This document shows, piece after piece, positions 44,628 to 54,187 of a stretch of DNA of 64,000 bases. The stretch is from Candidatus Paraluminiphilus aquimaris. GTDB lineage: Bacteria; Pseudomonadota; Gammaproteobacteria; Pseudomonadales; Halieaceae. Position 1 is the first letter of the stretch. Each line of letters starts with the position of its first letter. Position numbers and translations under genes: made by a program. The notes beneath the pieces were generated by a model. That model was not told where the DNA came from, did no database searches, and worked only from the letters and a program-made list of their open reading frames with translations. The stretch is from contig NZ_CP036501.1 of assembly GCF_026230195.1 (NCBI RefSeq), forward strand, positions 2,356,001 through 2,420,000, given 5' to 3'.

Positions 44628-46484
44628 CTAATCTGAGTCATCAAGCTCCGAGACGGCTACACCGCTCAGAGCACTCTTTATACTTCTGTCCATCCGACGC
44701 TCGGCAAAGGTAAGAGAAGCTTGTCCCAATGTCTCGGTTCGTTGGCGAATGGCCTCAACATCATCGCCCTCGATGATATTAACCAGCGCAGCCGCGGTAC
44801 TCTCAAGTTCGCCACGCTCTTCAGCACTCAACAAATCACCGTCGGCCTCGAGTGCACCCGCGAGACCATGAAGCAACGATTCCGCTTCAACTCTCGCCTC
44901 TCGTAGTTGCCGTGCCTGCATATCTTCTGCCGCATTCTGCTGACTTGAGCGCAACATCAGGGCGACCTCATCGTCAGATAAACCAAAAGAGGGCTTCACG
45001 ACAAGACTTGTCTCGGTGCCTGTTATTTCCTCGCGCGCTGAAACCTCTAAGAGTCCATCTGCATCGACTTTGAATGTCACACGTATACGTGCAGCACCAG
45101 CAACCATCGGAGGAATACCGCTCAGCTCAAATCTAGCAAGTGAACGGCAGTCTTCGACGCGCTCCCGCTCACCCTGCAACACGTGGACAACAAGACCGGT
45201 TTGCCCATCTTTTGCGGTGGTGAATTCCTGCGCTTTCGCAACCGGCAGCACCGAATTTCGAGGAATAATTTTTTCGATCAGCCCACCGTATGTTTCCAGA
45301 CCGAGTGACAAAGGAATAACGTCCAATAAGAGTGCTTCACCGCCATCACCATTGCCGACCAACACATCGGCCTGCATCGCCGCACCCAAGGCTACGACTT
45401 GATCAGGGTCTAGTGTGCACAGGGGCTCACATCCAAAAAAGTCTGCCACCTCAATGCCGATAACGGGCATACGGGTCGACCCACCCACAAGCACAACCTG
45501 TGTCACATCAGTTATGCCCGCATCCGACATGGCCTGCCGACAGGCATCAAGCGTTCTCACAACAAGGCCTCGGGTAAGCGTATTAAATTCCTCTCGGCTT
45601 AAGGTCAGTTCTTCTCTGTCCGAACAAAACGATGGAGGCAAGACCGATATCGCATCAAGCTGGGTCAGTGACTCCTTAATTTCACGCGCAATGCCCATTA
45701 ACTCGCGTTGCTCAGCGTAGGTTGGATGACTCAAAGACCAGGCTTTAAGTAGCCAATCAACAATGCATTCATCGAAATCATCTCCGCCGAGGGCACTGTC
45801 ACCACCCGTCGCGAGAACCCGTAATAGGCCGCGCTCCATACGAAGTATCGAAATATCAAAGGTGCCACCGCCAAGATCATAAACGGCAACAACACTCGAC
45901 TCGTCGATAGACTCATCCAAACCGTAGGCAACCGCTGCAGCCGTAGGCTCATTCAACATGCGCAACACGTTCAAGCCGGCCAACTCGGCTGCTTGGCGGG
46001 TGGCCTGGCGTTGACTGTCATCAAAGTAAGCAGGAACGGTTATAACGACGCCGTCGACTTCTGCCGCGGCATTTTCCTTGGCCCGTTTTGCAAGCGCGCG
46101 CAAGATCTCGCTTGAAACTTCAACAGGTGTTTTTTCGCCAAAATCCGTATCGAAGGCGAGCCGGTCTGAATCGGCCAAACCCATCGTCTGAGATACCGTA
46201 AGGTCCTCACGCGAACGTCCCATTAATCGCTTTGCCGATACGATCGTATTTTTGGGATCACTGCTTGCGGTGGCCTTGGCCTCATGGCCGACAAGGACAA
46301 CCTCACCAAAGTTCACGACCGACGGCAGCAAAACCTCACCCGTCGCGTCCTTAATAACTTCAACACCTGACGCCGTTTTTACGGCGACCAAACTATTTGT
46401 TGTACCAAGGTCAATGCCGAGCCCTCTCTTGCGCTCGCGCTGAGGCACCTGACCACTGTCGGGTTCTGAAATTTGCAATAACAC
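44628..46484 (-). CDS. hscA: Fe-S cluster chaperone HscA (Hsp66)
   Basis: The 618-residue Hsp70-type chaperone binds the LPPVK motif of IscU and, with HscB, drives cluster transfer. The N-terminus [10 protein letters not shown] and the ATPase signature [18 protein letters not shown] match HscA, so the GTG at 46484 is very likely the start. Further marks are [24 protein letters not shown] and a full substrate-binding domain. It follows hscB by 5 bases. Confidence 0.97.
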   Translation of the reverse strand: MLLQISEPDSGQVPQRERKRGLGIDLGTTNSLVAVKTASGVEVIKDATGEVLLPSVVNFGEVVLVGHEAKATASSDPKNTIVSAKRLMGRSREDLTVSQTMGLADSDRLAFDTDFGEKTPVEVSSEILRALAKRAKENAAAEVDGVVITVPAYFDDSQRQATRQAAELAGLNVLRMLNEPTAAAVAYGLDESIDESSVVAVYDLGGGTFDISILRMERGLLRVLATGGDSALGGDDFDECIVDWLLKAWSLSHPTYAEQRELMGIAREIKESLTQLDAISVLPPSFCSDREELTLSREEFNTLTRGLVVRTLDACRQAMSDAGITDVTQVVLVGGSTRMPVIGIEVADFFGCEPLCTLDPDQVVALGAAMQADVLVGNGDGGEALLLDVIPLSLGLETYGGLIEKIIPRNSVLPVAKAQEFTTAKDGQTGLVVHVLQGERERVEDCRSLARFELSGIPPMVAGAARIRVTFKVDADGLLEVSAREEITGTETSLVVKPSFGLSDDEVALMLRSSQQNAAEDMQARQLREARVEAESLLHGLAGALEADGDLLSAEERGELESTAAALVNIIEGDDVEAIRQRTETLGQASLTFAERRMDRSIKSALSGVAVSELDDSD

Positions 46485-46489
46485 GGCGG

Positions 46490-46999
46490 CTATCCCCTTT
46501 GATCCCGCGCACGCTTCAGCTCATCACTAAGCTTCTGCTGAAAATGAAACTCTACCCATGCGGCGGAAGCCTGCGTGACATCTCCCGCCTCAAAGTACGT
46601 AATGAACTTCTCCTGAGTCTGCTTGTACGCGACATCAATATCCGCAACAAGATCGGCGGATGAGTCCGCGCTCAACGTTTCAAACTCCTGCACCTTTTCT
46701 CTTAGGAGCATTTGTTCGAATAAGAATTCGGGGTCTGCCGGTTGGCGCTCCAAGACCGATAGGTCCACACCCCAGAGCTGTAATAAATGACCAGCACGAT
46801 CCACGGGGTGTTTGAGCACATTGTACGCTTCGTTGATGTCGGCAGCCCGCTTGGCCGCCGCGTTCTGCTCAAAGGTCGGCGCTCCCGCGTATCTATCCGG
46901 ATGGCATATCGCCATCAATTGCTCGTACCGCTGTTCTAACATATCGAGGTCAATACTGAACGCAGGATCAAGATCAAATGACGTAAAATGATTGGTCAC
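46490..46999 (-). CDS. hscB: Fe-S cluster co-chaperone HscB (Hsc20)
   Basis: The 169-residue J-domain protein stimulates HscA and presents IscU to it. The HPD motif is at residues 33-35 (MAICHPDRYAG); the C-terminal three-helix region binds IscU. The start is GTG at 46999, which gives the usual N-terminus ending in HFTSFDLDPAF. It lies between iscA and hscA. Confidence 0.95.
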   Translation of the reverse strand: MTNHFTSFDLDPAFSIDLDMLEQRYEQLMAICHPDRYAGAPTFEQNAAAKRAADINEAYNVLKHPVDRAGHLLQLWGVDLSVLERQPADPEFLFEQMLLREKVQEFETLSADSSADLVADIDVAYKQTQEKFITYFEAGDVTQASAAWVEFHFQQKLSDELKRARDQRG

Positions 47000-47033
47000 A
47001 GGACCTCGCTTTAACTCTGTCTGTCAATCTTGA

Positions 47034-47357
47034 TTAGACCGTGAAGCTCTCACCGCAACCGCACTCACCGGCAACATTGGGATTGCGAAACTCCAACCCC
47101 TCATTGAGCCCTTCACGCGCAAAATCGACGATAGTGCCGTCTAGGTAGACCAAACTTTTCGGGTCGACAAAGACGCGCACACCATCGACTTCAAAGACCG
47201 AGTCACTGGGGTCTTGATCGTCCACGAACTCGAGCACATAGGCGAGCCCTGAACAACCCGAGGTCTTTACACCGATGCGAATACCCTCACCGCGTCCGCG
47301 CGCGGCAAGCTGTTTACCGACATGTTCGGCGGCAGCGGCTGTGACACTAATGGCCAT
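47034..47357 (-). CDS. iscA: Iron-sulfur cluster assembly protein IscA
   Basis: The 107-residue A-type carrier holds the three conserved cysteines: Cys 35 (SGCSGLAY), Cys 99 and Cys 101 (GECGCGESF). It delivers clusters to target proteins, especially [4Fe-4S] enzymes such as IspG and RlmN encoded nearby. The ATG overlaps the iscU stop (TAATG), so translation is coupled. Confidence 0.96.
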   Translation of the reverse strand: MAISVTAAAAEHVGKQLAARGRGEGIRIGVKTSGCSGLAYVLEFVDDQDPSDSVFEVDGVRVFVDPKSLVYLDGTIVDFAREGLNEGLEFRNPNVAGECGCGESFTV

Positions 47358-47740
47358 TATTCGCCTCGCTTTTCCCGGAAGTTTTTAACCGCAGCCTTGA
47401 TGGCATCCTCTGCAAGGACAGAGCAGTGAATTTTAACCGGCGGCAAGGCAAGCTCCTGAGCAATTTCAGTGTTTTTAATGGCCTCGGCTTCTTCAAGCTT
47501 TTTACCTTTTACCCACTCGGTGAGCAGCGAACTTGAGGCAATCGCAGAGCCACAGCCATAGGTCTTAAACTTGGCGTCTTCAATGACACCTTCGTCGTTG
47601 ACCCGAATCTGAAGGCGCATGACGTCGCCACAGGCAGGTGCTCCCACCATACCCGTGCCGACGCTGTCGCTATCAGCGTCGAGCTTTCCTACATTGCGAG
47701 GATTTTCATAGTGATCAATTACTTTTTCGCTGTAAGCCAT
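47357..47740 (-). CDS. iscU: Fe-S cluster scaffold IscU
   Basis: The 127-residue scaffold builds [2Fe-2S] clusters from sulfur given by IscS. Ligands Cys 37 (APACGD), Cys 63 (YGCGSA) and Cys 106 (KIHCSVLA) are present, and LPPVK at 99-103 is the HscA recognition site. It lies 29 bases after iscS and overlaps iscA by one base. Confidence 0.97.
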   Translation of the reverse strand: MAYSEKVIDHYENPRNVGKLDADSDSVGTGMVGAPACGDVMRLQIRVNDEGVIEDAKFKTYGCGSAIASSSLLTEWVKGKKLEEAEAIKNTEIAQELALPPVKIHCSVLAEDAIKAAVKNFREKRGE

Positions 47741-47769
47741 AACTTACTCCTGTAAGCGCAAATCGCTAA

Positions 47770-49002
47770 TTAGTGCGCTGCCCATTCAATCGTGTCGAGA
47801 TCAATGCCGTCTTGGTACATATCCCAAAGTGGCGAGAGCTCACGTAGTTTGTCAACGGCATGACGCACGCTCTGTGCCGCCTGATCAACATCGTCTTCTG
47901 TGGTAAATCTTCCGAAACTAAAACGTAATGAACTGTGAGCCAGCTCATCGTTGAGGCCCAGGGCTCTCAACACGTAAGAGGGTTCCAAGCTAGCCGAGGT
48001 ACATGCAGAGCCACTTGAGATGGCGAGGTCTTTGAGCGACATGAGCAGTGACTCGCCCTCTACAAACGCAAAACTCACATTCAGCGCACCCGGCAACCGA
48101 TGATCGCGTGAACCATTAATGTGCACTTGTGGAATGTCATTGATCGCATCCCAGAAGCGCTGTCGCAGCCCCATAAGGCGATCGCCCTCTGCCTGCATCT
48201 CTTCCGTCGCAATACGTGCAGCCTCGCCCAGACCCACAATTTGGTGCGTTGCTAGCGTCCCTGACCGCATTCCGCGCTCATGGCCACCACCGTGCATTTG
48301 CGCCTCGATGCGCACACGTGGTTTACGACGAACATACAGCGCACCGATGCCTTTAGGGCCGTACATTTTGTGTGCTGAAATCGATAGCAGATCGACTTTC
48401 ATCGCCTCCATATCGAGCGGGAGCTTGCCCGTGCTCTGAGCCGCGTCCACGTGGTAAATCACACCTCGCTCACGACATACCTCGCCGATTCCTGCTATGT
48501 CGTTCACCACGCCAATCTCGTTGTTGGCGTGCATGACGCTGACCACAGTCGTATCTTCGCGCAGCGCAGCCGCAATCATCTCAGGGGTGGTCAATCCGTC
48601 CTCATTTGGCTCCAAATACGTGACCTCAAAACCTTCACGCTCAAGCTGACGGCAGGTATCTAAAACCGCTTTGTGCTCGATTTTGGAGGTAATGATGTGC
48701 TTGCCTTTACGCTGGTAAAAATGGGCCGCACCTTTGATCGCAAGATTGTCTGACTCCGTTGCGCCCGACGTCCAAACGACCTCGCGAGGATCAGCGTTAA
48801 TGAGCTCTGCCACCTGACAGCGCGCATTTTCAATCGCCTCCTCGGCTTTCCACCCGTACTGATGCGACCGAGAAGCGGGATTGCCAAACACACCGTCCAT
48901 GGAAAGGCACCGTGTCATGGCCTCCACGACCCGAGGGTCTACGGGGGTCGTAGACAGGTAGTCTAGGTAAATGGGCACATTAATCGTTTCGGCCTTTCCC
49001 AT
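47770..49002 (-). CDS. iscS: Cysteine desulfurase IscS
   Basis: The 410-residue PLP enzyme removes sulfur from cysteine for Fe-S clusters and tRNA thiolation. PLP-binding Lys 212 is in [14 protein letters not shown], and the persulfide Cys 334 is in GSACTSAS. The C-terminus [16 protein letters not shown] matches the IscU-contacting tail of group I desulfurases. ATG at 49002 gives the usual N-terminus. It follows iscR by 27 bases and would also supply sulfur for the tRNAs modified by MnmC. Confidence 0.97.
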   Translation of the reverse strand: MGKAETINVPIYLDYLSTTPVDPRVVEAMTRCLSMDGVFGNPASRSHQYGWKAEEAIENARCQVAELINADPREVVWTSGATESDNLAIKGAAHFYQRKGKHIITSKIEHKAVLDTCRQLEREGFEVTYLEPNEDGLTTPEMIAAALREDTTVVSVMHANNEIGVVNDIAGIGEVCRERGVIYHVDAAQSTGKLPLDMEAMKVDLLSISAHKMYGPKGIGALYVRRKPRVRIEAQMHGGGHERGMRSGTLATHQIVGLGEAARIATEEMQAEGDRLMGLRQRFWDAINDIPQVHINGSRDHRLPGALNVSFAFVEGESLLMSLKDLAISSGSACTSASLEPSYVLRALGLNDELAHSSLRFSFGRFTTEDDVDQAAQSVRHAVDKLRELSPLWDMYQDGIDLDTIEWAAH

Positions 49003-49029
49003 ATTGCTCTCTTCCTCAGACTGTTGAGT

Positions 49030-49497
49030 CTATTGATCTCTAATGGTTAATGGCTGAGCGTCTACCATGCCCGCCATGTAACTGCTTGCTCTAAACCCAC
49101 CGCGCTTCACGAGGTCTTCCAAGCTTATGCCGCTTAAAAAACCGTGTATTTGATCTGACAGGTCTTGCCATAGGTGATGGGTTAAACACACCTCGCCGTG
49201 ATTACAATCACCTCTACCCTGACAGTTCGTGGCATCGATAGATTCGTCAACGGCATCGATAATTTGAGCGACAAAAATGGCATCGAAATTCCTGGCGAGC
49301 TGGTAGCCTCCGCCGGGGCCTCTCACACTGCGCACTAGGTCCTCTCTGCGCAACTTAGAAAACAGTTGCTCAAGATATGACAGCGAGATCTCCTGCCGCT
49401 GAGAAATATCGGCAAGTGTGATCGGCTGCTTGTCGCCATGGATCGCTAGATCAAGCATGGCTGTCACCGCGTAGCGGCCCCGAGTGGTCAGTTTCAT
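49030..49497 (-). CDS. iscR: Fe-S responsive Rrf2-family regulator IscR
   Basis: The 155-residue regulator has an N-terminal winged helix ([16 protein letters not shown]) and the [2Fe-2S] ligands Cys 92, 98, 104 and His 107 ([20 protein letters not shown]), exactly as in E. coli IscR. With its cluster bound it represses the isc genes. It heads the isc cluster. A type-1-like IscR site is found in its own promoter, so autoregulation is very likely. Confidence 0.97.
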   Translation of the reverse strand: MKLTTRGRYAVTAMLDLAIHGDKQPITLADISQRQEISLSYLEQLFSKLRREDLVRSVRGPGGGYQLARNFDAIFVAQIIDAVDESIDATNCQGRGDCNHGEVCLTHHLWQDLSDQIHGFLSGISLEDLVKRGGFRASSYMAGMVDAQPLTIRDQ

Positions 49498-49514
49498 GTG
49501 TTTCGCATGACGCT

Positions 49515-49544
49515 CTTACATAATACCTGACTAGTTTAGTCAAG
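49515..49544 (-). promoter_or_regulatory. isc promoter with IscR type-1-like site
   Basis: On the minus strand TTGACTAAACTAGTCAGGTA (running to 49521) has the dyad GACTAAACTAGTC and a trailing GGTATTA, close to the published type-1 IscR motif. The -35 TTGACT is part of it; 17 bases on, TGTAAG (49515-49520) is a fair -10. Bound IscR would cover the -35 and spacer, so holo-IscR should repress iscR and the downstream genes. Confidence 0.8.
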
Positions 49545-49571
49545 AATTACCTTGGGGACCAGCTTATAGGG

Positions 49572-50315
49572 TTAATTCGTGCCTTTTTCGCGAATTACCC
49601 GTCGAGTTTCCTTCAAAATACCTCGCAATATTTGGACTTCCATGTCGTCAAGGCGAACTCGGTTATACAAACGTCGAAGGCGCGTCATCAATTGCTTTGG
49701 GGCTGCAGGGTTTAAAAACTCAAGCTCTACAAGCGTTTCTTCCAAATGCTGATAGAAGTACTCCATGTCTTGAGAGGTCGCAAAGGGGTTCTCCCAATGT
49801 GAGTCCTCATCGGAAGGCAGCGTTCCTTCAAGCTCAGCCATACGGATCTCGTAACAGACAATTTGCACTGCCATCGACAAGTTCAGCGACTCATAGTCAG
49901 GGTGAGTCGGTATGTGACAGTGCAGGTTGCACCGACGCAACTCCTCGTTGTTTAAGCCACTGTCTTCGCGCCCGAACAGTATTGATACCTTTTCTTTAAC
50001 CGATCTCTCAACTATTCGAGCCGCCGTGAGACGCGCATCTTGAACAGGCCAGGGGATTCGGCGATCACGCGCACTGGTACCAACGACGAACTGACTGTCA
50101 CCAATCGCCTCATCAAGCGTCTCAACGACACGTGCATTATCAATAATGTCCACTGCAGATGCCGCTCGCCACTGCGCCTCGGGGTCGGGAAATTTACGGG
50201 GTGCGACCAGAACAAGGTGGTTAAGCCCCATATTTTTCATGGCACGAGCAACCGCTCCGATGTTTCCTGGATGTGAGGGATTGACCAATACGACCTGTAT
50301 GTTTTGAGAATTCAT
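49572..50315 (-). CDS. trmJ: tRNA (cytidine/uridine-2'-O-)-methyltransferase TrmJ
   Basis: The 247-residue SPOUT methyltransferase puts a 2'-O-methyl on residue 32 of several tRNAs. Marks are VLVNPSHPGNIGAVARAMKN near the start, ILFGREDSGLNNEEL and the knot motif IPTHPDYESLNLSMAVQIVCYE. A C-terminal helical extension follows. ATG at 50315 is preferred over upstream in-frame codons that would overlap the suhB promoter region. It precedes iscR directly; cysE, which lies between them in Pseudomonas, is not there. Confidence 0.95.
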   Translation of the reverse strand: MNSQNIQVVLVNPSHPGNIGAVARAMKNMGLNHLVLVAPRKFPDPEAQWRAASAVDIIDNARVVETLDEAIGDSQFVVGTSARDRRIPWPVQDARLTAARIVERSVKEKVSILFGREDSGLNNEELRRCNLHCHIPTHPDYESLNLSMAVQIVCYEIRMAELEGTLPSDEDSHWENPFATSQDMEYFYQHLEETLVELEFLNPAAPKQLMTRLRRLYNRVRLDDMEVQILRGILKETRRVIREKGTN

Positions 50316-50413
50316 AGAAGAGCCTGTAATAATGCGCGGCGAGTGTATCAAAACCTGACGGCGGCGCGTGCTTCTTGATATGATCGCGCCCCCACGCAAG
50401 CCTGGACACGCTC

Positions 50414-51199
50414 ATGGAACCAATGGTCAACATCGCGCTACGCGCAGCACGAAAAGCAGGTAACCTGATTGTTCGGGCTTCTGATGACCTCACCCGCTTG
50501 CGTTTTGAAGCAAAAGGCAAAGCAGACTTCGTGACTGAGGTCGATCTGGCTGCAGAGCGAGAGCTTTTGTACAACCTCCAAAACACCTACCCAGATCATG
50601 CATTTATCTGTGAAGAGAGCGGTAGGACCGGTCCAGACCACGCGGAGTACGTGTGGGTTATTGATCCGCTGGATGGCACTAGTAACTTCATGCGCGGCAT
50701 TCCGCACTACGCGATCAGCATGGCTTGCATCAAAGCAGGGAAGCTCGAGCATGCGGTCGTCTTAGATCCGGTCAAACAAGAGGAATTCACGGCGTCACGC
50801 GGGCGCGGTGCGCAGCTAAATGGCCGTCGTATGAGAGTGTCAGATCGCACGGATATGCGCGAATGTCTTTTCGGTACCGGCACACCGTGGCTCGGGAACT
50901 GCGACGATCAAATGGATTGGTACGTAAAGGGTCTCGGGCAAGTCGCAGGAAGCTCGATGGGCGTGCGCAGGGCGGGGGCCGCGGCGCTTGATCTTGCATA
51001 CGTGGCGGCAGGCAGGCTCGATGGTTTCTGGGAAGCCGGTTTAAAGCCTTGGGATATCGCCGCGGGTGCGCTGCTCATTCGTGAGTCCGGCGGACTGATT
51101 ACAAACTTCCAAGGCAGCGATGACGTTTTGGGTGGCAACGGCGATATCGTCTGTGCCAACCCTAAACTACTCAAGCAACTCGCAGCTGCTATTCGCTAA
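50414..51199 (+). CDS. suhB: Inositol-1-monophosphatase SuhB
   Basis: The 261-residue Mg-dependent phosphatase has the family motifs CEESG (residues 66-70), VIDPLDGTSNF (metal Asp residues at 84 and 87) and LKPWDIAAGALLIRESGG. In E. coli SuhB also joins the rRNA antitermination complex with NusA. It is divergent from trmJ and convergent with secF, the usual local order. ATG at 50414. Confidence 0.95.
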   Translation: MEPMVNIALRAARKAGNLIVRASDDLTRLRFEAKGKADFVTEVDLAAERELLYNLQNTYPDHAFICEESGRTGPDHAEYVWVIDPLDGTSNFMRGIPHYAISMACIKAGKLEHAVVLDPVKQEEFTASRGRGAQLNGRRMRVSDRTDMRECLFGTGTPWLGNCDDQMDWYVKGLGQVAGSSMGVRRAGAAALDLAYVAAGRLDGFWEAGLKPWDIAAGALLIRESGGLITNFQGSDDVLGGNGDIVCANPKLLKQLAAAIR

Positions 51200-51232
51200 A
51201 GCGCCCGCACTCAGACGGTAGGCACCTGAACG

Positions 51233-51257
51233 GTAAAACCTTGGATTCAATCCAAGG
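51233..51257 (-). terminator. Probable terminator of secDF
   Basis: CCTTGGATTCAATCCAAGG (51239-51257) is a perfect inverted repeat. On the minus strand it is followed by TTTT, as expected for an intrinsic terminator downstream of secF, whose stop is 21 bases away. It lies in the convergent gap with suhB. Confidence 0.65.
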
Positions 51258-51277
51258 ACCTGGCTCAGAACAAAGCC

Positions 51278-52192
51278 TTAAGGCGCGATTGCGTCTTGAT
51301 CCTCACCCTCTTTAACCGGTATGGCGACATCTTCTTTCGTGACACCCAACGCCAGAAGCGACGTCGAGGCGACGTAAATCGAAGAATACGTACCGACGGT
51401 TACACCGACTAAAAGCGCAATAGCGAAGCCAAAGATCATATCGCCGCCTAGTAACGCGAGCGACGTAAGCACCAGCAGGGTCGTTAAAGACGTAACCAGC
51501 GTACGCCCGAGTGTTTCGTTTAGTGATACGTCGATGACGCCCATCGGCTCCATCTTACGAATCTTCCGAAGGTTCTCGCGAATCCGGTCTGACACAACGA
51601 TGGTGTCGTTGAGTGAATAGCCAATCACCGCCAGGATCGCCGCTAATACAGAGAGGTCAAACTCTAAACGGGTAAGCGAGAAAAACCCCAGAATGATAAG
51701 CACGTCGTGCGCCAAAGCGATGACCGCTCCCATTGCAAACTTAATTTGGAAGCGAAAACCCACGTAGATCAAAACAAGTCCAAGCGCCAGTAACATGGCG
51801 AGACCACCCTGCTCACGTAGCTCATCGCCCACTTGTGGACCGACAAACTCCATACGCTGAAGCGTTATAGACTGGGTTGTTGCCTGACGCAGCACATCAA
51901 CCATACGAGCGCCTTCCGCATCTGAATAACTGATGGGTAAACGCACCAAAACGTCGCGGTCCGTACCGAAACTGACCACCAAGGCGCCGTCAAAACCACT
52001 GTTCGCTAATTCGTCTCTGATGCCCCCGAGGTCTGCACTCTGCTCGTAGTTGAGTTCGATAAGCGTTCCACCGGTGAAGTCCAAACCCCAGTTGAGCTGC
52101 TGTGTTGCTAAAGAGACAATGGTGGTAAGCAGTAACGCACCTGAGATCGCTGCGGCAACAAAGCGCCCGCGCATAAAAGCAATCGATTTCAT
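51278..52192 (-). CDS. secF: Protein translocase subunit SecF
   Basis: The 304-residue inner-membrane protein works with SecD to pull secreted proteins through SecYEG using the proton gradient. It shows LNWGLDFTGGTLIELNYE after the first helix, then a small periplasmic domain and five more helices, with VIGYSLNDTIVVSDRIREN in the core. The C-terminal tail is acidic (KEGEDQDAIAP). Its ATG overlaps the secD stop (ATGA). Confidence 0.96.
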   Translation of the reverse strand: MKSIAFMRGRFVAAAISGALLLTTIVSLATQQLNWGLDFTGGTLIELNYEQSADLGGIRDELANSGFDGALVVSFGTDRDVLVRLPISYSDAEGARMVDVLRQATTQSITLQRMEFVGPQVGDELREQGGLAMLLALGLVLIYVGFRFQIKFAMGAVIALAHDVLIILGFFSLTRLEFDLSVLAAILAVIGYSLNDTIVVSDRIRENLRKIRKMEPMGVIDVSLNETLGRTLVTSLTTLLVLTSLALLGGDMIFGFAIALLVGVTVGTYSSIYVASTSLLALGVTKEDVAIPVKEGEDQDAIAP

Positions 52193-54096
52193 GCAGAAGC
52201 TCCCTCAGTTTTCGAAGTTGGTTTCGCTGTCACATGCCCGATGCTGAGCGACTGAACTCGCCTTCCGCCGTAAACCAAATTGACCAGCGCGCGGGTACCC
52301 ATGATCGCCGTGAACATGGAGGTAATGATTCCCACGGACAGTGTCACTGCAAAGCCCTTAATCGGCCCAGTGCCAACCGCGTACAGAATCACCGCAACAA
52401 TAAGCGTAGTGATATTGGCATCGAGAATGGTTGTCACAGCACGCTCAAAGCCACTGTGGATAGCCAGCTGATTTGAGGTCCCTGCTGCAAGCTCCTCACG
52501 AATTCTCGCGAAAATAAGTACGTTAGCGTCCACCGCCATACCAACGGTTAACACGATACCGGCGATACCAGGGAGCGTTAACGTGGCGCCAAGCAGTGAC
52601 ATCACGGCCACCAATAAAATGAGATTAGCTGTGAGTGCGACAACGGCGATGACACCAAACACCCGGTAATACACAATCATAAACAGCACAACCAGCGCGA
52701 GCCCCAATTGCAGTGACTTCACGCCAAGCTCAATATTCTCTGCGCCCAAAGACGGGCCGACTGTGCGCTCTTCAACGAAACTAATGGGCGCTGCAAGCGC
52801 ACCGGCACGCAACATCAATGCAAGCTCAGAGGATTCGCCCGGGCTATCAAGTCCCGTGATTTGAAATTGTGCACCAAGAGCAGACTGAATAACGGGCGCG
52901 GTAAGTACCCTTTTCTCGTCATAGGGCTCGCGTGTGATGACCGTCTCGCCGTTCTCATCCTCGCCGTACAGCGTTCGGTATTTCCGCTCAATGAATAGAA
53001 CGCCCATACGCCTTTTCACATTGGCTCTCGTGGCGCGCGACATCAACATACCGCCCTCACCATCGAGGGTAATCTGAACATTTGGCTGGCCGTTTTGGTC
53101 AAAGCTTGCTGCCGCATTCGACACGCGCTCACCCGTAATAATGATGTCGCGCTCTAACCACTCAGTCATGCCTTGCCGAGTCTCACCTCGGTATTCAAAT
53201 TTTTGTCTCTCCGAGAGTGGCGCGTTGGTTTCGGCGACAAGTCGAAACTCGAGATTTGCCACCTTCCCAAGGATTCGTTTTGCCTCCGCTGTGTCCTGAA
53301 TACCCGGAAGCTCAACAACAATTCGGTTCGTGCCTTGGCGCTGCACCAAAGGCTCTGACACCCCAAGTTCATTCACCCTGTTTCGCAGCGTCGTAAGGTT
53401 TTGCGCTACCGCATATTCCACTGTTTCGGCAATCGTGGTCTCAGTTACCTCGGCAAACAGTTGTGGGCCTGTCTCGTCGACACGGTCTAACAAAAGCTCA
53501 GGATAGAGATCGCGAATCTCAGATCGCGCACGCTCCCGATCCTCAACCGACCTGAACGTTATACCAACCCGAGTACCTTCCAACGCAACGCGACCGCGAA
53601 TGCGCTCCTCACGTAAGCGCCGCTTGATGCCGTTTTCGTATTGCTCAAGCTTCCTAGCGGTTGCTGCATCGACATCGACCTCGAGTTTGAAGTGAACGCC
53701 TCCACTTAAATCAAGGCCCAGCTTCATTGGCTGCGCCGCACCGCGAACCAACCAATCAGGGGTTGTCGGCGCCAAGTTCAGAGCAACGATATACCCGTCA
53801 CCTAATGCCCGCTGCAGCGTCGCTTGCGCTCTTAACTGCTGATCGCGCCCTTCGAGTCTGATGAGGCCCGTTTTACCTGACTGTTGAATTTCCTGACCAA
53901 AATGGCCAATACCCGCGTCGTTCAAGGCTGAACTCGCGCGCTCTAAAACAACGTCATCAACACCCTGCGATCCGCTTGACCCACCGATCTGCAAGGCAGG
54001 ATCAGGTGCATAAATATTGGGGGCCGCATAGTAAAAGCCCATAGCGACGACAGACGCTATGAGAAGATTTTTCCACAAGGAATAACGATTCAGCAT
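52189..54096 (-). CDS. secD: Protein translocase subunit SecD
   Basis: The 635-residue partner of SecF has an N-terminal helix, a large periplasmic part (P1 head with RIVVELPGIQDTAEAKRILG) and six helices in total, with GLDLSGGVHFKLEVD and the core motif GMAVDANVLIFARIREEL. Length is near the E. coli protein (615). yajC and tgt, its usual upstream partners, are not adjacent; purL precedes it instead, 91 bases away on the same strand. Confidence 0.97.
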   Translation of the reverse strand: MLNRYSLWKNLLIASVVAMGFYYAAPNIYAPDPALQIGGSSGSQGVDDVVLERASSALNDAGIGHFGQEIQQSGKTGLIRLEGRDQQLRAQATLQRALGDGYIVALNLAPTTPDWLVRGAAQPMKLGLDLSGGVHFKLEVDVDAATARKLEQYENGIKRRLREERIRGRVALEGTRVGITFRSVEDRERARSEIRDLYPELLLDRVDETGPQLFAEVTETTIAETVEYAVAQNLTTLRNRVNELGVSEPLVQRQGTNRIVVELPGIQDTAEAKRILGKVANLEFRLVAETNAPLSERQKFEYRGETRQGMTEWLERDIIITGERVSNAAASFDQNGQPNVQITLDGEGGMLMSRATRANVKRRMGVLFIERKYRTLYGEDENGETVITREPYDEKRVLTAPVIQSALGAQFQITGLDSPGESSELALMLRAGALAAPISFVEERTVGPSLGAENIELGVKSLQLGLALVVLFMIVYYRVFGVIAVVALTANLILLVAVMSLLGATLTLPGIAGIVLTVGMAVDANVLIFARIREELAAGTSNQLAIHSGFERAVTTILDANITTLIVAVILYAVGTGPIKGFAVTLSVGIITSMFTAIMGTRALVNLVYGGRRVQSLSIGHVTAKPTSKTEGASA

Positions 54097-54187
54097 TGAT
54101 GCTCCATATCACCCAGCTTTTTAGCCGCACGGGTAAGCGGCGCGAAGTTTAGCGCGTGGCGCCGGTTTCTGCTAATGAAAGCCATGC

